In this document: positions 7,764-15,783 of the stretch, piece by piece | Position numbering within the stretch: the first letter of the stretch is position 1 | How the letters are laid out: each line of letters begins with the position of its first letter | DNA from: an uncultured Clostridia bacterium | GTDB lineage: Bacteria; Bacillota; Clostridia; Oscillospirales; Acutalibacteraceae | DNA: 60,406 bases | Direction of reading: 5' to 3' | Assembly: GCA_937898195.1 (NCBI GenBank) | Contig: CALEJD010000087.1 | Coordinates: 1-60,406 of the forward strand | Notes under the pieces: generated by a model | What the model saw: only the letters and a program-made list of their open reading frames with translations | The model's database searches: none | What the model was told of the DNA's origin: nothing | Program-made: the position numbers and the translations under genes

Positions 7764-8774
7764 ATGTTCAAAATTGCGCCAAAAGTCTATTCATCAATGT
7801 TTTCTTTACCAACAGAAATCGCTGATAAAGGGCTTAAATTTGCAAGTGGCGAACAATTAAAAGTAATCATTGCAATTTTCAGAAATCCCCAAAATGATGA
7901 AGAACAAATTGCCAAAGTTACAAATCTCTCACTTTCAACAGTTAAAGAATGTGTTGAATATTGGGTTGATAGCGGAATTTTGCAGACAGAAGAAACAGAA
8001 GAAACTGTTAAAACTGAAAAACAGACTAATCCTGTCGAGAAAATCAAAGTACCATTACCTGAAATTCACTTTACAAATCCAACACAGGATGAAATCGAAA
8101 AAGTGCTTAAAAAGAATGGTTCAATGAAACGACTTTTCAACGAAGCACAACAGATTTTAGGCAGAACTTTTGGGTTTGCAATGCAGAGTACAATTTATTC
8201 AGTTGTTTATCGTTATAACATCAAGCCAGATGTTGCTAACTGCCTTTTGCATTTCGCAAAGAGTATTGACTCAACAGGGCATAACGATATTCTAAAAATT
8301 GCAAAATACTGGGCAGAAAATGGGATTACAACACTTTCTGCTGCTGACGATTACATAAGAGAAACTGAAAAATCGTTGACGCTCTTTAAGGAATTGGCTA
8401 AGCGTACTAATAACGACGACTCTACGCCAAGCTTTGCGGTGCTTGAACTCATTAGTGAATGGATTCGTTGGGGTTATACTATTGACGAAGTGGAAAAAGC
8501 ATTTAATATAATGAAAAACGAAAAGCAAACAGGCAGACTTGTCTGGGTGAATATGCGCCATATTAACGGAATAATCAAAAAATGGCACAGCGCAGGAATG
8601 CTCACCGTCGACGATATTGAAAAAGGCACAAAGAAATTTGAAACCAAAACACAAAAACAGAACCAGACAAAAGAAACATCATTTGATATCCAGAAAGCCG
8701 AAGAAAAGGCAAAGTCTAACCGAAAAGACTTCGGCGAAATGAAAAATAAGAGAAAGAAAGTAAAGGGGGCATAG
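7764..8774 (+). CDS. DnaD-domain replication initiation protein
   Basis: 336 residues. The N-terminal winged-helix region (FKIAPKVYSSMFSLP...) comes first, then two DnaB_2/DnaD-type helical modules. The first is about residues 110-180 (EKVLKKNGSMKRLFNEAQ...GRTF) and the second about residues 215-280, ending in the YxxxI-like segment VNMRHINGIIKKW. The tail is Lys/Gln-rich and disordered. DnaD-type proteins remodel the origin and recruit the helicase loader in Firmicutes primosomes. ATG 7764 is preceded by AAAGGAG at 9 bp; the ATG six codons earlier contains that site. The downstream helicase loader starts 2 bp after the TAG stop, so the pair is co-translated. Confidence 0.88.
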   Translation: MFKIAPKVYSSMFSLPTEIADKGLKFASGEQLKVIIAIFRNPQNDEEQIAKVTNLSLSTVKECVEYWVDSGILQTEETEETVKTEKQTNPVEKIKVPLPEIHFTNPTQDEIEKVLKKNGSMKRLFNEAQQILGRTFGFAMQSTIYSVVYRYNIKPDVANCLLHFAKSIDSTGHNDILKIAKYWAENGITTLSAADDYIRETEKSLTLFKELAKRTNNDDSTPSFAVLELISEWIRWGYTIDEVEKAFNIMKNEKQTGRLVWVNMRHINGIIKKWHSAGMLTVDDIEKGTKKFETKTQKQNQTKETSFDIQKAEEKAKSNRKDFGEMKNKRKKVKGA

Positions 8775-8776
8775 AT

Positions 8777-9790
8777 TTGGCATATTCAAGAGAACTTCAC
8801 GAAAAAGCAAAAGCAGAACTCAAAAGAAGAAAAACCAACGCAGAAAATGATGCTGCACAACGAAAACAAGAAATGTCAGAAAAATACCCTGAGTTTCAAA
8901 TGATTGAAATAGAACTTTCTAAAACAGGTTTTGAAATCTTGTCAGTTTATGCAGGTGGCAAAGAAGATACATCAAAAAAGCTTGGTGCTATTCGCAAAAA
9001 GAACGAAGATTTAAAAACTGAAAGAGCCAAACTTTTAAAAGCACTTAAACTTCCAGAAGATTATTTTGATATAAAATACACATGCTCAAAATGTCAGGAC
9101 ACAGGCGTAATTGAAGACTATGACGAAGACCGCAAAGTGTCATATGGCTCGAAATATTGCGAATGCTATATGGATATTTTAAAGAGATATGCGGTGAATG
9201 AACTCACACGTTCAACTCCATTAGAGCTTTCAAGTTTTGATGAATTTAGTCTTGATTATTATCCAAAATCAAAAGTGAATGGTTATTCACCATATAACGA
9301 GATGTCAGATGTGTTCAACTCCTGCAAAAAATATGCAGAGAATTTTGACACGGATTCAACATCACTCTATTTCTACGGCAGAACGGGTTTGGGCAAAACC
9401 CATCTCTCCCTTGCCATCGCAAATGAGGCTATCAAAAAGGGCTATAATGTGCTTTATGGTTCGGTAATCAATTTTCTTAATAAAATGGAAAAAGAGAAAT
9501 TCGGCAGAACAGAAAGTCCGATAGATACCGAAGAATTGTTAATAGATGCAGATTTGTTGATTCTCGACGATTTAGGCGCAGAATTCTCAACTGCTTATAC
9601 AGTTTCGGCACTCTATAATGTAATAAATAGCCGAGTTGCCCGTGGTGTTCCGACAATTATCAGTTCAAATCTTGATTTAGAAGAGCTTAAATCAAGATAC
9701 CCTGAAAGCATAGCATCAAGAATTATTGGAACTTTTGCAGTAGTAAATTTTATCGGAAAAGACATAAGACAACTTATCAACGAAGAATAA
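8777..9790 (+). CDS. DnaC/DnaI-type helicase loader ATPase
   Basis: 337 residues. The N-terminal coiled region (about 1-95) is rich in Lys/Glu. A zinc-binding segment CSKCQDTG (Cys103, Cys106) with CEC near residues 129-131 follows. The AAA+ domain has Walker A GRTGLGKTH (about 200-208), Walker B LLILDDLGAE and sensor-I SSNL. This is the DnaI architecture that loads the replicative helicase onto DNA. The start is TTG 8777, with AAAGGGGG 7 bp upstream. It is paired with the DnaD gene and followed by a terminator, so the two form a replication operon. Confidence 0.92.
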   Translation: MAYSRELHEKAKAELKRRKTNAENDAAQRKQEMSEKYPEFQMIEIELSKTGFEILSVYAGGKEDTSKKLGAIRKKNEDLKTERAKLLKALKLPEDYFDIKYTCSKCQDTGVIEDYDEDRKVSYGSKYCECYMDILKRYAVNELTRSTPLELSSFDEFSLDYYPKSKVNGYSPYNEMSDVFNSCKKYAENFDTDSTSLYFYGRTGLGKTHLSLAIANEAIKKGYNVLYGSVINFLNKMEKEKFGRTESPIDTEELLIDADLLILDDLGAEFSTAYTVSALYNVINSRVARGVPTIISSNLDLEELKSRYPESIASRIIGTFAVVNFIGKDIRQLINEE

Positions 9791-9796
9791 GCTTAT

Positions 9797-9830
9797 AACG
9801 CTGAACTTTTTGTTCGGCGTTTATTCTTTT
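9797..9830 (+). terminator. terminator of dnaD-dnaI
   Basis: Stem AACGCTGAAC / GTTCGGCGTT (9797-9821, one G-U type pair) followed by a T-rich stretch. Confidence 0.75.
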
Positions 9831-9978
9831 ATAAATTAATTATCTCTTCGTTTATATTATTATTTATAATCCTTATTTTAAGGGGTATACCTTAAAAATT
9901 GAGATGCTTCACCTTTTAAGAGAGGTTAATTAAGCGGTATGAAATGACATTTAATATAAAAATACAATTTTCTAAAAA

Positions 9979-10067
9979 ACTTTGACCTTTTTTGACTTTT
10001 GCTCTTGACAAGTGAAAAAACCTTGCTATAATAGTAATCAGAAAGGTCAAAGAAAGTCAAAGTCAAA
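9979..10067 (+). promoter_or_regulatory. ctsR promoter flanked by CtsR boxes
   Basis: A perfect -35 TTGACA (10005-10010) and a perfect -10 TATAAT (10027-10032) are spaced by 16 bp. Upstream lies an inverted pair of CtsR heptads, ACTTTGACC and TTTTGACTTT (9979-10001). Downstream are three direct GTCAAA repeats (10046, 10056, 10062) in the context AAGGTCAAAGAAAGTCAAAG. The known CtsR operator is a direct repeat of (A/G)GTCAAA spaced by 3 bp, so both blocks fit, with repression bracketing the promoter. This predicts heat induction and autoregulation of the whole operon. Confidence 0.85.
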
Positions 10068-10089
10068 TTTGATTAAAGGAGATGACAAA

Positions 10090-10536
10090 GTGAATATCAG
10101 TAACATCATAGCAACAATGATTCAAGAAATGATAGAGAATGAAGGCTACACCGAAATTCAGCGTAACGAATTGGCGCAGAAAATTGGTTGTGTACCAAGT
10201 CAGATAAATTATGTAATCTCATCCCGCTTCACACCTGAACACGGTTATATTGTTGAAAGCCGTCGTGGTGGTGGGGGATATATCAAAATCACCCGAGCAA
10301 GCATTGACAGAAACTCAATAAAAATGCACATAATCAACTCAATAGGCAATATGCTCAGCGAAAATGTCTGTCGTGCTCATTTAAAAAACTTATATGAGAA
10401 TGATATTATAGACGAAAAAACGGTCAAAATATTTTTATCAGCATTAACAGGCAATGCATACAGAGATATACCGCGAGAATATGGTGATATTATCCGGGCA
10501 TCAGTTTTTAAACAAATGATACTTAATATATTATAA
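10090..10536 (+). CDS. ctsR: transcriptional repressor CtsR
   Basis: 148 residues, class III heat-shock repressor. The N-terminal winged helix-turn-helix includes the RNELAQKIGCVPSQINYVISSRF segment. It is followed by the diagnostic Gly-rich wing (ESRRGGGGYIKI, about residues 58-69), whose Arg is the arginine-kinase-sensitive thermosensor region in known CtsR. GTG 10090 is preceded by AAAGGAG at 8 bp; the open frame upstream overlaps the promoter and operator and is rejected. First gene of ctsR-mcsA-mcsB-clpC. Confidence 0.95.
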   Translation: MNISNIIATMIQEMIENEGYTEIQRNELAQKIGCVPSQINYVISSRFTPEHGYIVESRRGGGGYIKITRASIDRNSIKMHIINSIGNMLSENVCRAHLKNLYENDIIDEKTVKIFLSALTGNAYRDIPREYGDIIRASVFKQMILNIL

Positions 10537-10550
10537 GGAGTGAAAAAATT

Positions 10551-11063
10551 ATGTTATGTCAGAATTGTGGTAAATACGAAGCAACAACTCATGTTAAAAG
10601 AATTATAAACGGTGAATCTGCAGAAGCGCATCTTTGCTCAGATTGTGCACACGCCTTGGGTTATAACGATGTTTTCGGTGGGTTTGGAAATACCTTTTCA
10701 GACCTTTTAGGCTCATTCTTCGGTGAACCAGCTGTGAGTGCGTTAAGCTCAAGAACAGTACGCTGTGAAAAATGTGGCAACACATTCAATGATATTGTGA
10801 ATAACGGCAAATTAGGTTGTGCCGATTGTTATGTGACTTTCTATGATAAGCTTTTACCGTCATTACAGAGAATTCATGGTAAAACCCGTCATGAAGGCAA
10901 AGTGCCACTTATACGTAACGCAAGTGCAGAAATGCCAAAAGTTGATAAACTCTCAATTCTTGAAGAAGAACTTAAAAAAGCTATTGAAAATCAAGAATTT
11001 GAAAAAGCAGCAGAGCTTCGTGATGAAATCAACAGAATGAAAGAGGGTGGCAATAATGAGTAA
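10551..11063 (+). CDS. mcsA: McsA, activator of the McsB arginine kinase
   Basis: 170 residues. Two zinc-binding CxxC pairs near the N-terminus (CQNC, CSDC) and two further on (CEKC, CADC). It ends with a UVR motif (EEELKKAIENQEFEKAAELRDEI) that contacts ClpC or McsB. Known McsA stimulates McsB and links it to ClpC. An RBS (AAGGAG) precedes the ATG. The last codons overlap the mcsB start by 8 bases. Confidence 0.93.
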   Translation: MLCQNCGKYEATTHVKRIINGESAEAHLCSDCAHALGYNDVFGGFGNTFSDLLGSFFGEPAVSALSSRTVRCEKCGNTFNDIVNNGKLGCADCYVTFYDKLLPSLQRIHGKTRHEGKVPLIRNASAEMPKVDKLSILEEELKKAIENQEFEKAAELRDEINRMKEGGNNE

Positions 11064-12063
11064 ATGGTATATAGGTGCAGGCGAACAAAGTGATATTGTT
11101 GTAAGCACAAGAATAAGACTTGCGAGAAATATTACAGAGTATCCGTTCCCAAATAAATTGAATACTAAAAGCCGTATGGAACTGAATAATGTAATAAAAG
11201 AGGCATTAGAGAGCGATAATAAATATAATCTCCGTTTTCTCGAAATGCGCACACTCGCAAGATTTGAAGCAGCATCTATGGCAGAGCGTCATATAATCAG
11301 CCCTGAATTTGCGTCTGATTTAGACGGCAGAGCGCTGATGCTTTCCCCCGAAGAAGATATCAGCATAATGCTCAACGAAGAAGACCATATTCGTCTTCAA
11401 GTTATGAAATCAGGCTTTGCTCTTGACGAAGCATATCAGGTAGCCAATGAAATTGATGATGTGTTAGGTGCAAAATTTAATTTTGCATTTGATGAGAGAA
11501 TTGGCTTCTTAACTCAATGCCCAACAAATCTTGGCACAGGTATGAGAGCATCTGTAATGCTTCATCTTCCCGCACTTACTCTCAGCGGACAAATCCATAA
11601 ACTTATTAACACTGTTTCAAAGCTTGGGCTTACATTCCGTGGTGCATTTGGTGAGGGTACAAATGCTGTGGGTGATATGTATCAGTTAAGCAACCAGATA
11701 ACACTTGGAATTTCAGAAGAGTTTGCAATTAAAAACTTGAAAGCAATCACATTACAGCTCTGCGCACAAGAAAGAACAGCAAGAGAAGAAATGCTCAAGG
11801 ATGTGGGCACAGAAGACAGAATTTTCAGAGCATACGGACTTCTCAAATGGGCTCGACTTCTCTCAACAAAAGAGCTTATGGAAAATCTCTCATTTGTGCG
11901 ACTTGGCTCGGTAACAGGCAAAATCAATATTCCAATCGAAACAGTCAATGAGTTGATGGTATCAATGCAACCTGCAACAATCAATGCACGAGCAGGGCAG
12001 AAACTACCAACACAAGAAAGAGATAGTATTCGTGCAACAGAAGTGAGAACTAAACTTAATTAA
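11056..12063 (+). CDS. mcsB: protein arginine kinase McsB
   Basis: 335 residues of the phosphagen-kinase fold. It phosphorylates Arg residues to tag CtsR and misfolded proteins for ClpCP. Landmarks are VVSTRIRLARN near residue 17, NEEDHIRLQ and LGTGMRASVMLHLPAL. ATG 11056 sits inside the mcsA end, preceded by GAGGGTGG; a GTG three codons earlier overlaps that site. The TAA stop is followed with no gap by a GCAAAAT tandem array. In most Firmicutes clpC follows directly, but here a four-helix-bundle cassette of about 500 bp intervenes. Confidence 0.93.
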   Translation: MSKWYIGAGEQSDIVVSTRIRLARNITEYPFPNKLNTKSRMELNNVIKEALESDNKYNLRFLEMRTLARFEAASMAERHIISPEFASDLDGRALMLSPEEDISIMLNEEDHIRLQVMKSGFALDEAYQVANEIDDVLGAKFNFAFDERIGFLTQCPTNLGTGMRASVMLHLPALTLSGQIHKLINTVSKLGLTFRGAFGEGTNAVGDMYQLSNQITLGISEEFAIKNLKAITLQLCAQERTAREEMLKDVGTEDRIFRAYGLLKWARLLSTKELMENLSFVRLGSVTGKINIPIETVNELMVSMQPATINARAGQKLPTQERDSIRATEVRTKLN

Positions 12064-12095
12064 GCGCAAAATGCAAAATGCAAAGCGCAAAATGG
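12064..12095. repeat. 7-bp tandem array, left arm of the copy B cassette
   Basis: Units GCAAAAT, GCAAAAT, GCAAAGC, GCAAAAT run directly from the mcsB stop codon (TAA-GCGCAAAATGC). The same junction, stop codon plus GCGCAAAATGCAAA, is found after argF at 56646. Confidence 0.85.
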
Positions 12096-12108
12096 TGGAG
12101 TATGTGAA

Positions 12109-12465
12109 ATGAGCGAGAATATTGTAGAAAATAAAAGTTTTCAATTTGCTGTAAGAATAGTAAATCTATATAAGCATTTAACGACAGATAAAAAAGAATA
12201 TGTTATGTCAAAACAACTTCTTAAAAGTGGCACAAGCATAGGGGCGAATGTTGCAGAAGCAGAACGTGGTCAAACCAAAGCAGATTTTTATGCAAAATTA
12301 AGTATTGCATTAAAAGAATCACATGAAACATATTATTGGCTACGACTGTTATATGCGACAGAATTCTTAAGTGAAAAAGAATTCTATTCTATGGAAAGCG
12401 ATATAAAAGAAATAATTGCATTATTGATGGCAATATGCAAAACAACACAGCAAAATCAAAAGTAG
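12109..12465 (+). CDS. four-helix-bundle protein (23S rRNA IVP / S23 family), copy B
   Basis: 118 residues, all helical. Family signature LLKSGTSIGANVAEAERGQ followed by ADFYAKLSIALKESHETYYWL. Aligned by eye it is roughly three-quarters identical to copy C (44354-44713). GGTGGAG lies 9 bp before the ATG. The gene is in the same orientation as the heat-shock operon and enclosed by inverted GCAAAAT/GCAAAGT arrays, so it looks like an insertion between mcsB and clpC. Relatives are found in 23S rRNA intervening sequences and as the Avd fold; no enzymatic activity is established. No tRNA, integrase or transposase accompanies it. Confidence 0.85.
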   Translation: MSENIVENKSFQFAVRIVNLYKHLTTDKKEYVMSKQLLKSGTSIGANVAEAERGQTKADFYAKLSIALKESHETYYWLRLLYATEFLSEKEFYSMESDIKEIIALLMAICKTTQQNQK

Positions 12466-12503
12466 ATTTTACTTTAAAAGTTAATTCTAAATAACCTTTG
12501 AAA

Positions 12504-12553
12504 TTGCGTCGCAGACCAGACATTTTGCACTTTGCGCTTTGCACTTTGCATTT
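12504..12553. repeat. 7-bp tandem array, right arm of the copy B cassette
   Basis: CATTTTG, CACTTTG, CGCTTTG, CACTTTG, CATTT (12521-12553) is the inverted counterpart of the left arm. It is preceded by TTGCGTCGCAGACCAGA (12504-12520). A near copy, ATGCGTCGCAGACCCGA, occurs next to the array at 46394. The array ends 6 bp before the clpC ribosome site. Confidence 0.85.
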
Positions 12554-12568
12554 AAATGAGGTGATATT

Positions 12569-15001
12569 ATGTACAATTTTACAGGTTTTACAGAAAAGGC
12601 AAATATGGCACTTAATAAAGCAGTGACAGTAGCCGAAGATTTAGGGCACACCTATATCGGCAGTGAGCATATTTTATTAGGTCTTTTAGAAAGTACCGAT
12701 AGCGTAGCAGGTAAATTGCTCACCACAAAGGGTGTCACATACAGAAAAATATATGAAATGATAAAACAGGGCGTTGGCGCAGGGTTACCAACCGAATTAG
12801 CACCAACAGATTTTACACCACGAAGCAAGCATATTGTTGAAGGTGCAATTATGCTCAGCAATGCAATGAAACAGAGTTTAGCAGGCACAGAGCATATTCT
12901 ATTTTCAATGTGCCGTGAGGGTAATGGCTATGCTTGTGATTTGTTAAATCGTGCAGGGGCGAGTCCGCAAAGCATTTTAAAAGAGCTCGGCAATATTGTG
13001 GGTAATAATAAACAAACAAAGCAGACAAATCCACAAAAAGACGATAAATCAACCCTTTCAAAGTTCTCAAGGGATTTGACCACCCTTGCTAAAGAAAACA
13101 AAATAGACCCGGTTATAGGCAGAGAAAACGAAATCCAAAGAGTTATCCAGATTCTCTGTCGTCGCACAAAGAATAACCCTTGTTTAATCGGTGAGCCGGG
13201 TGTGGGTAAAACTGCAATAGCCGAAGGTCTTGCACTTAAAATCGCAAAAGGGCAAGTGCCTGAAATATTAAATGATAAAAGAATTTTTTCTCTTGATTTG
13301 ACAGGTATGGTTGCAGGCACAAAATACCGTGGTGACTTTGAAGACAGAATAAAGAAAATCATCGACGAAGTGAGAGAAGCAAAAGACATTATTCTCTTTA
13401 TTGACGAAGTGCATACTCTTATGGGCGCAGGTAGTGCTGAAGGTGCAGTTGATGCAGCCAATATTTTGAAACCATCACTTGCCCGTGGTGAGTTGCAGGT
13501 AATCGGTGCAACTACCATAGATGAATATCGCAAAAATATTGAAAAAGATGCAGCACTTGAACGCCGTTTTCAACCCGTAACTGTTGGTGAGCCAAGTGTT
13601 GAAGATACAATAGAAATTCTTAAAGGTATCCGTGACAAATATGAGGCACATCATAAAGTGAAAATCACCGATGAAGCAATCAAAAGTGCCGTGAATTTGT
13701 CTGTCCGCTATATCGGTGATAGATTTTTACCAGATAAGGCAATCGACTTAATCGACGAAGCATCATCAAAGGTGCGACTTACAACATTCACAGCACCACC
13801 AGAAATAAAAGAGATGGAATCACGACTTCAACAAATCGAAGCAGAAAAAGAAATGGCTGTGGGCAGACAAGATTTTGAATCTGCTGCAAAGCTTCGTGAT
13901 GAAGAAAAAGAGCTTTTGCAAAAATATAATACAGAAAAAGCTAAGTGGCAAGCAGATGGCTCAAACCGTGATTTACAAGTGACCGAAACAGAAATTGCTG
14001 AAATCGTGTCAGGGTGGACGGGTATTCCAATTACCCAAATGACCGAAGAAGAAAGCGCAAGACTTTTAAAGCTTGAAGACGAGTTGCACAAGAGAATTGT
14101 GGGGCAAGAAGTAGCTGTCAAAGCAGTATCACGAGCAATCCGTCGTGGTCGAGCAGGGCTCAAAGACCCAAAACGGCCAATCGGCACATTTATTTTCTGT
14201 GGACCAACGGGTGTTGGTAAAACTGAACTCACAAAAGCATTGGCAAACGCTATGTTTGGTGACGAAAACGCTATGATTAGACTCGATATGAGTGAGTTTA
14301 TGGAAAAGCACACCGTGTCAAAGCTTATCGGCTCGCCACCCGGATATGTTGGCTTTGACGAGGGTGGACAGCTCACAGAAAAAATCCGCAGAAAACCATA
14401 TTCCGTAGTCCTTTTTGACGAGATTGAAAAAGCACACCCCGATGTTTTCAATATGCTTTTGCAAATTCTCGATGATGGTATTTTAACCGACTCACAAGGT
14501 CGAAAGGTTGACTTTAAAAACTGTGTAATCATAATGACATCCAATGTGGGCGCAAGGCTTATTACCGAAGAAAAGGCGTCTTTCGGCTTTGTGGCAAATA
14601 GTGATAATTCTTCAAGTGAAAAAATAAAAGAGTCCGTTTTAGGCGAACTCAAAAATACATTCCGTCCTGAATTTTTAAACAGGGTGGACGATATAATTGT
14701 CTTTAACCGACTCACAGAAGATGAAATCAGACAGATTGCAAAAAATCTTCTCACAACTCTTGAAAAGAGAATGCAAGCACTTGAAATCAATATGACCTTT
14801 GATGATAGTGTTGTGGATTTTGTGAGCAAAGCAGGGTTTGACAAAATCTATGGCGCAAGACCATTAAAGAGAGCCATTCAAACAAATGTTGAAGATGTGC
14901 TTTCAGAAAAAATCCTTGAAAAATCTATTCAAAAAGGTAAATCATATATCTGCTCAATGGTTGATGATAAGTTAAAAATTGAAAACAGTTCGACAAATTA
15001 G
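12569..15001 (+). CDS. clpC: ATP-dependent Clp protease ATPase subunit ClpC
   Basis: 810 residues. Clp_N double repeat (about 1-145), first AAA+ domain with GEPGVGKTA (about 208), middle domain carrying a UVR-like segment (RQDFESAAKLRDEE), second AAA+ domain with GPTGVGKTE (about 544), and the C-terminal D2-small domain. It unfolds substrates marked by McsB for the ClpP peptidase; clpP is not in this window. AGGTG lies 6 bp before ATG 12569. The last codons and the TAG stop lie inside a 25-bp palindrome (14988-15012). Expression may depend on read-through of the inserted four-helix-bundle cassette. Confidence 0.96.
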   Translation: MYNFTGFTEKANMALNKAVTVAEDLGHTYIGSEHILLGLLESTDSVAGKLLTTKGVTYRKIYEMIKQGVGAGLPTELAPTDFTPRSKHIVEGAIMLSNAMKQSLAGTEHILFSMCREGNGYACDLLNRAGASPQSILKELGNIVGNNKQTKQTNPQKDDKSTLSKFSRDLTTLAKENKIDPVIGRENEIQRVIQILCRRTKNNPCLIGEPGVGKTAIAEGLALKIAKGQVPEILNDKRIFSLDLTGMVAGTKYRGDFEDRIKKIIDEVREAKDIILFIDEVHTLMGAGSAEGAVDAANILKPSLARGELQVIGATTIDEYRKNIEKDAALERRFQPVTVGEPSVEDTIEILKGIRDKYEAHHKVKITDEAIKSAVNLSVRYIGDRFLPDKAIDLIDEASSKVRLTTFTAPPEIKEMESRLQQIEAEKEMAVGRQDFESAAKLRDEEKELLQKYNTEKAKWQADGSNRDLQVTETEIAEIVSGWTGIPITQMTEEESARLLKLEDELHKRIVGQEVAVKAVSRAIRRGRAGLKDPKRPIGTFIFCGPTGVGKTELTKALANAMFGDENAMIRLDMSEFMEKHTVSKLIGSPPGYVGFDEGGQLTEKIRRKPYSVVLFDEIEKAHPDVFNMLLQILDDGILTDSQGRKVDFKNCVIIMTSNVGARLITEEKASFGFVANSDNSSSEKIKESVLGELKNTFRPEFLNRVDDIIVFNRLTEDEIRQIAKNLLTTLEKRMQALEINMTFDDSVVDFVSKAGFDKIYGARPLKRAIQTNVEDVLSEKILEKSIQKGKSYICSMVDDKLKIENSSTN

Positions 15002-15012
15002 GATTTGTAGAA
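14988..15012. repeat. GTTCGACAAAT palindrome overlapping the clpC stop
   Basis: GTTC-g-ACAAAT-tagg-ATTTGT-a-GAAC is a near-perfect palindrome. It supplies the final codons and the TAG of clpC. Related palindromes lie at 15209-15234 and 20908-20928. Confidence 0.6.
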
Positions 15013-15014
15013 CA

Positions 15015-15070
15015 GAACGCAGAGTGCAAAATGCAAAGTGCAGAGTGTCGGAACTGCGTTGCAATTATAG
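15015..15070. repeat. 7-bp tandem array with TGTCGGAACTGCGTTGC tail
   Basis: GAACGCAGAGTGCAAAATGC and following AAAGTGCAGAG units run to about 15044. They are followed by TGTCGGAACTGCGTTGCAAT, the reverse complement of the sequence at 5226-5245 in the hflX-upstream element. It is inverted relative to the array at 15784-15815 on the far side of the LURP-one-like gene. Confidence 0.7.
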
Positions 15071-15088
15071 ATGTAATTAGGGCGGTTT

Positions 15089-15166
15089 TGTAGGGGCGAT
15101 TCACGAATCGCCCGTCAAGTTTTATCGCACACTTTGGGAACGGGTCATTCGTGAATGACCCCTACA
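15089..15166. mobile_element. REPIN: inverted pair of REP palindromes
   Basis: REP 1 (15089-15114) reads TGTAGGGGCGATTC then ACGAATCGCCCG. REP 2 (15141-15166) reads CGGGTCATTCGTG then AATGACCCCTACA, i.e. the inverted form, 26 bp away. Each is itself a palindrome, and the pair can fold into one long hairpin. REP 1 matches exactly the copy inside the transposase gene at 28326-28351, which suggests that enzyme, or a relative, mobilised it. Confidence 0.8.
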
Positions 15167-15208
15167 TAGTTTGTTGGTCAATTTTAACGAGATATAAAAA
15201 TTAAAAGA

Positions 15209-15234
15209 GTTCGACAAATTCAAATTTGTATACC
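15209..15234. repeat. TTCGACAAATTCAAATTTGT palindrome
   Basis: The 20-mer TTCGACAAATTCAAATTTGT (15210-15229) is found exactly, in reverse complement, at 20909-20928. Its arms ACAAATT/AATTTGT are perfectly complementary. Confidence 0.65.
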
Positions 15235-15240
15235 AATCAA

Positions 15241-15270
15241 AAAAAGGAGAGTGAAAACACTCTCCTTTTC
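15241..15270. terminator. bidirectional terminator
   Basis: Stem GGAGAGTG-aaaa-CACTCTCC with A-run before and T-run after. It serves the minus-strand LURP-one-like gene and possibly the clpC operon. Confidence 0.8.
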
Positions 15271-15271
15271 G

Positions 15272-15769
15272 TTAATCTAAAATCATATGTACGCCATTAT
15301 TTCTTGTTTGACTTATGATTGCATCAATAATTAGAACTACTGACAAAACGGATACGGGGTCAACACCATCGACAATATCAACACCATAGGCATCACCCCA
15401 TGTGAACCATTCCTTTGAAATGGTTGCGATTGTATAGTCGCCACGATAAATTTCATATTCGTGTGCCCAAAAGTCACCAGCAACTTCCCAGTCATAACCA
15501 TTGATATAATACTTATGCTTAAAAAGAGTGATTTGCTTTACAACTTCTGCAACATCTTGACCATTTACTTCTATAAAATATCGTGGCATCAAAGATAGAA
15601 CTTTTTGGTGAATATGGGCTTTATGGTTGTTATCCTTATCAAAAAGGTCAAGCTTCTTACCAAATGAGAAAAAATCACCCTCAACCCAATATGCCTCATT
15701 TTCTTGTTCGTCATAGATTGTGAATTTGTCAACAAAACTCATAACTTTTTGCTTCATATAGAATTTCAT
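15272..15769 (-). CDS. LURP-one-related / YxjI-like protein
   Basis: 165 residues with the tubby-like LOR fold pattern (PF04525): MKFYMKQKVMSFVDKFTIYD, then short beta strands with DNNHKAHIHQKVLSLMPRYFIE and WEVAGDFWAHEYEI. It ends with a hydrophobic helix (VSVLSVVLIIDAII) that packs inside the barrel in this fold. Function is unknown in bacteria; a role in membrane or lipid binding is only suggested by the fold. GGAGGG lies 6 bp before the ATG. It is bracketed by inverted 7-bp arrays (15015 and 15784). Confidence 0.78.
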   Translation of the reverse strand: MKFYMKQKVMSFVDKFTIYDEQENEAYWVEGDFFSFGKKLDLFDKDNNHKAHIHQKVLSLMPRYFIEVNGQDVAEVVKQITLFKHKYYINGYDWEVAGDFWAHEYEIYRGDYTIATISKEWFTWGDAYGVDIVDGVDPVSVLSVVLIIDAIISQTRNNGVHMILD

Positions 15770-15783
15770 CTTTCACCCTCCGT

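Noticed and set aside
9840..9960. Structured RNA or riboswitch upstream of ctsR
   Set aside because: Only a short TTTAAGG/CCTTAAA palindrome is visible; no known riboswitch core could be recognised.
12109..12465. Diversity-generating retroelement with the four-helix-bundle protein as Avd
   Set aside because: No reverse transcriptase and no template/variable repeat pair are found in the window; only the fold family is shared.
13828..14844. 338-codon minus-strand open frame inside clpC
   Set aside because: Antisense shadow of a conserved ATPase; composition (Ser/Phe-rich) reflects reversed codons and there is no start signal.
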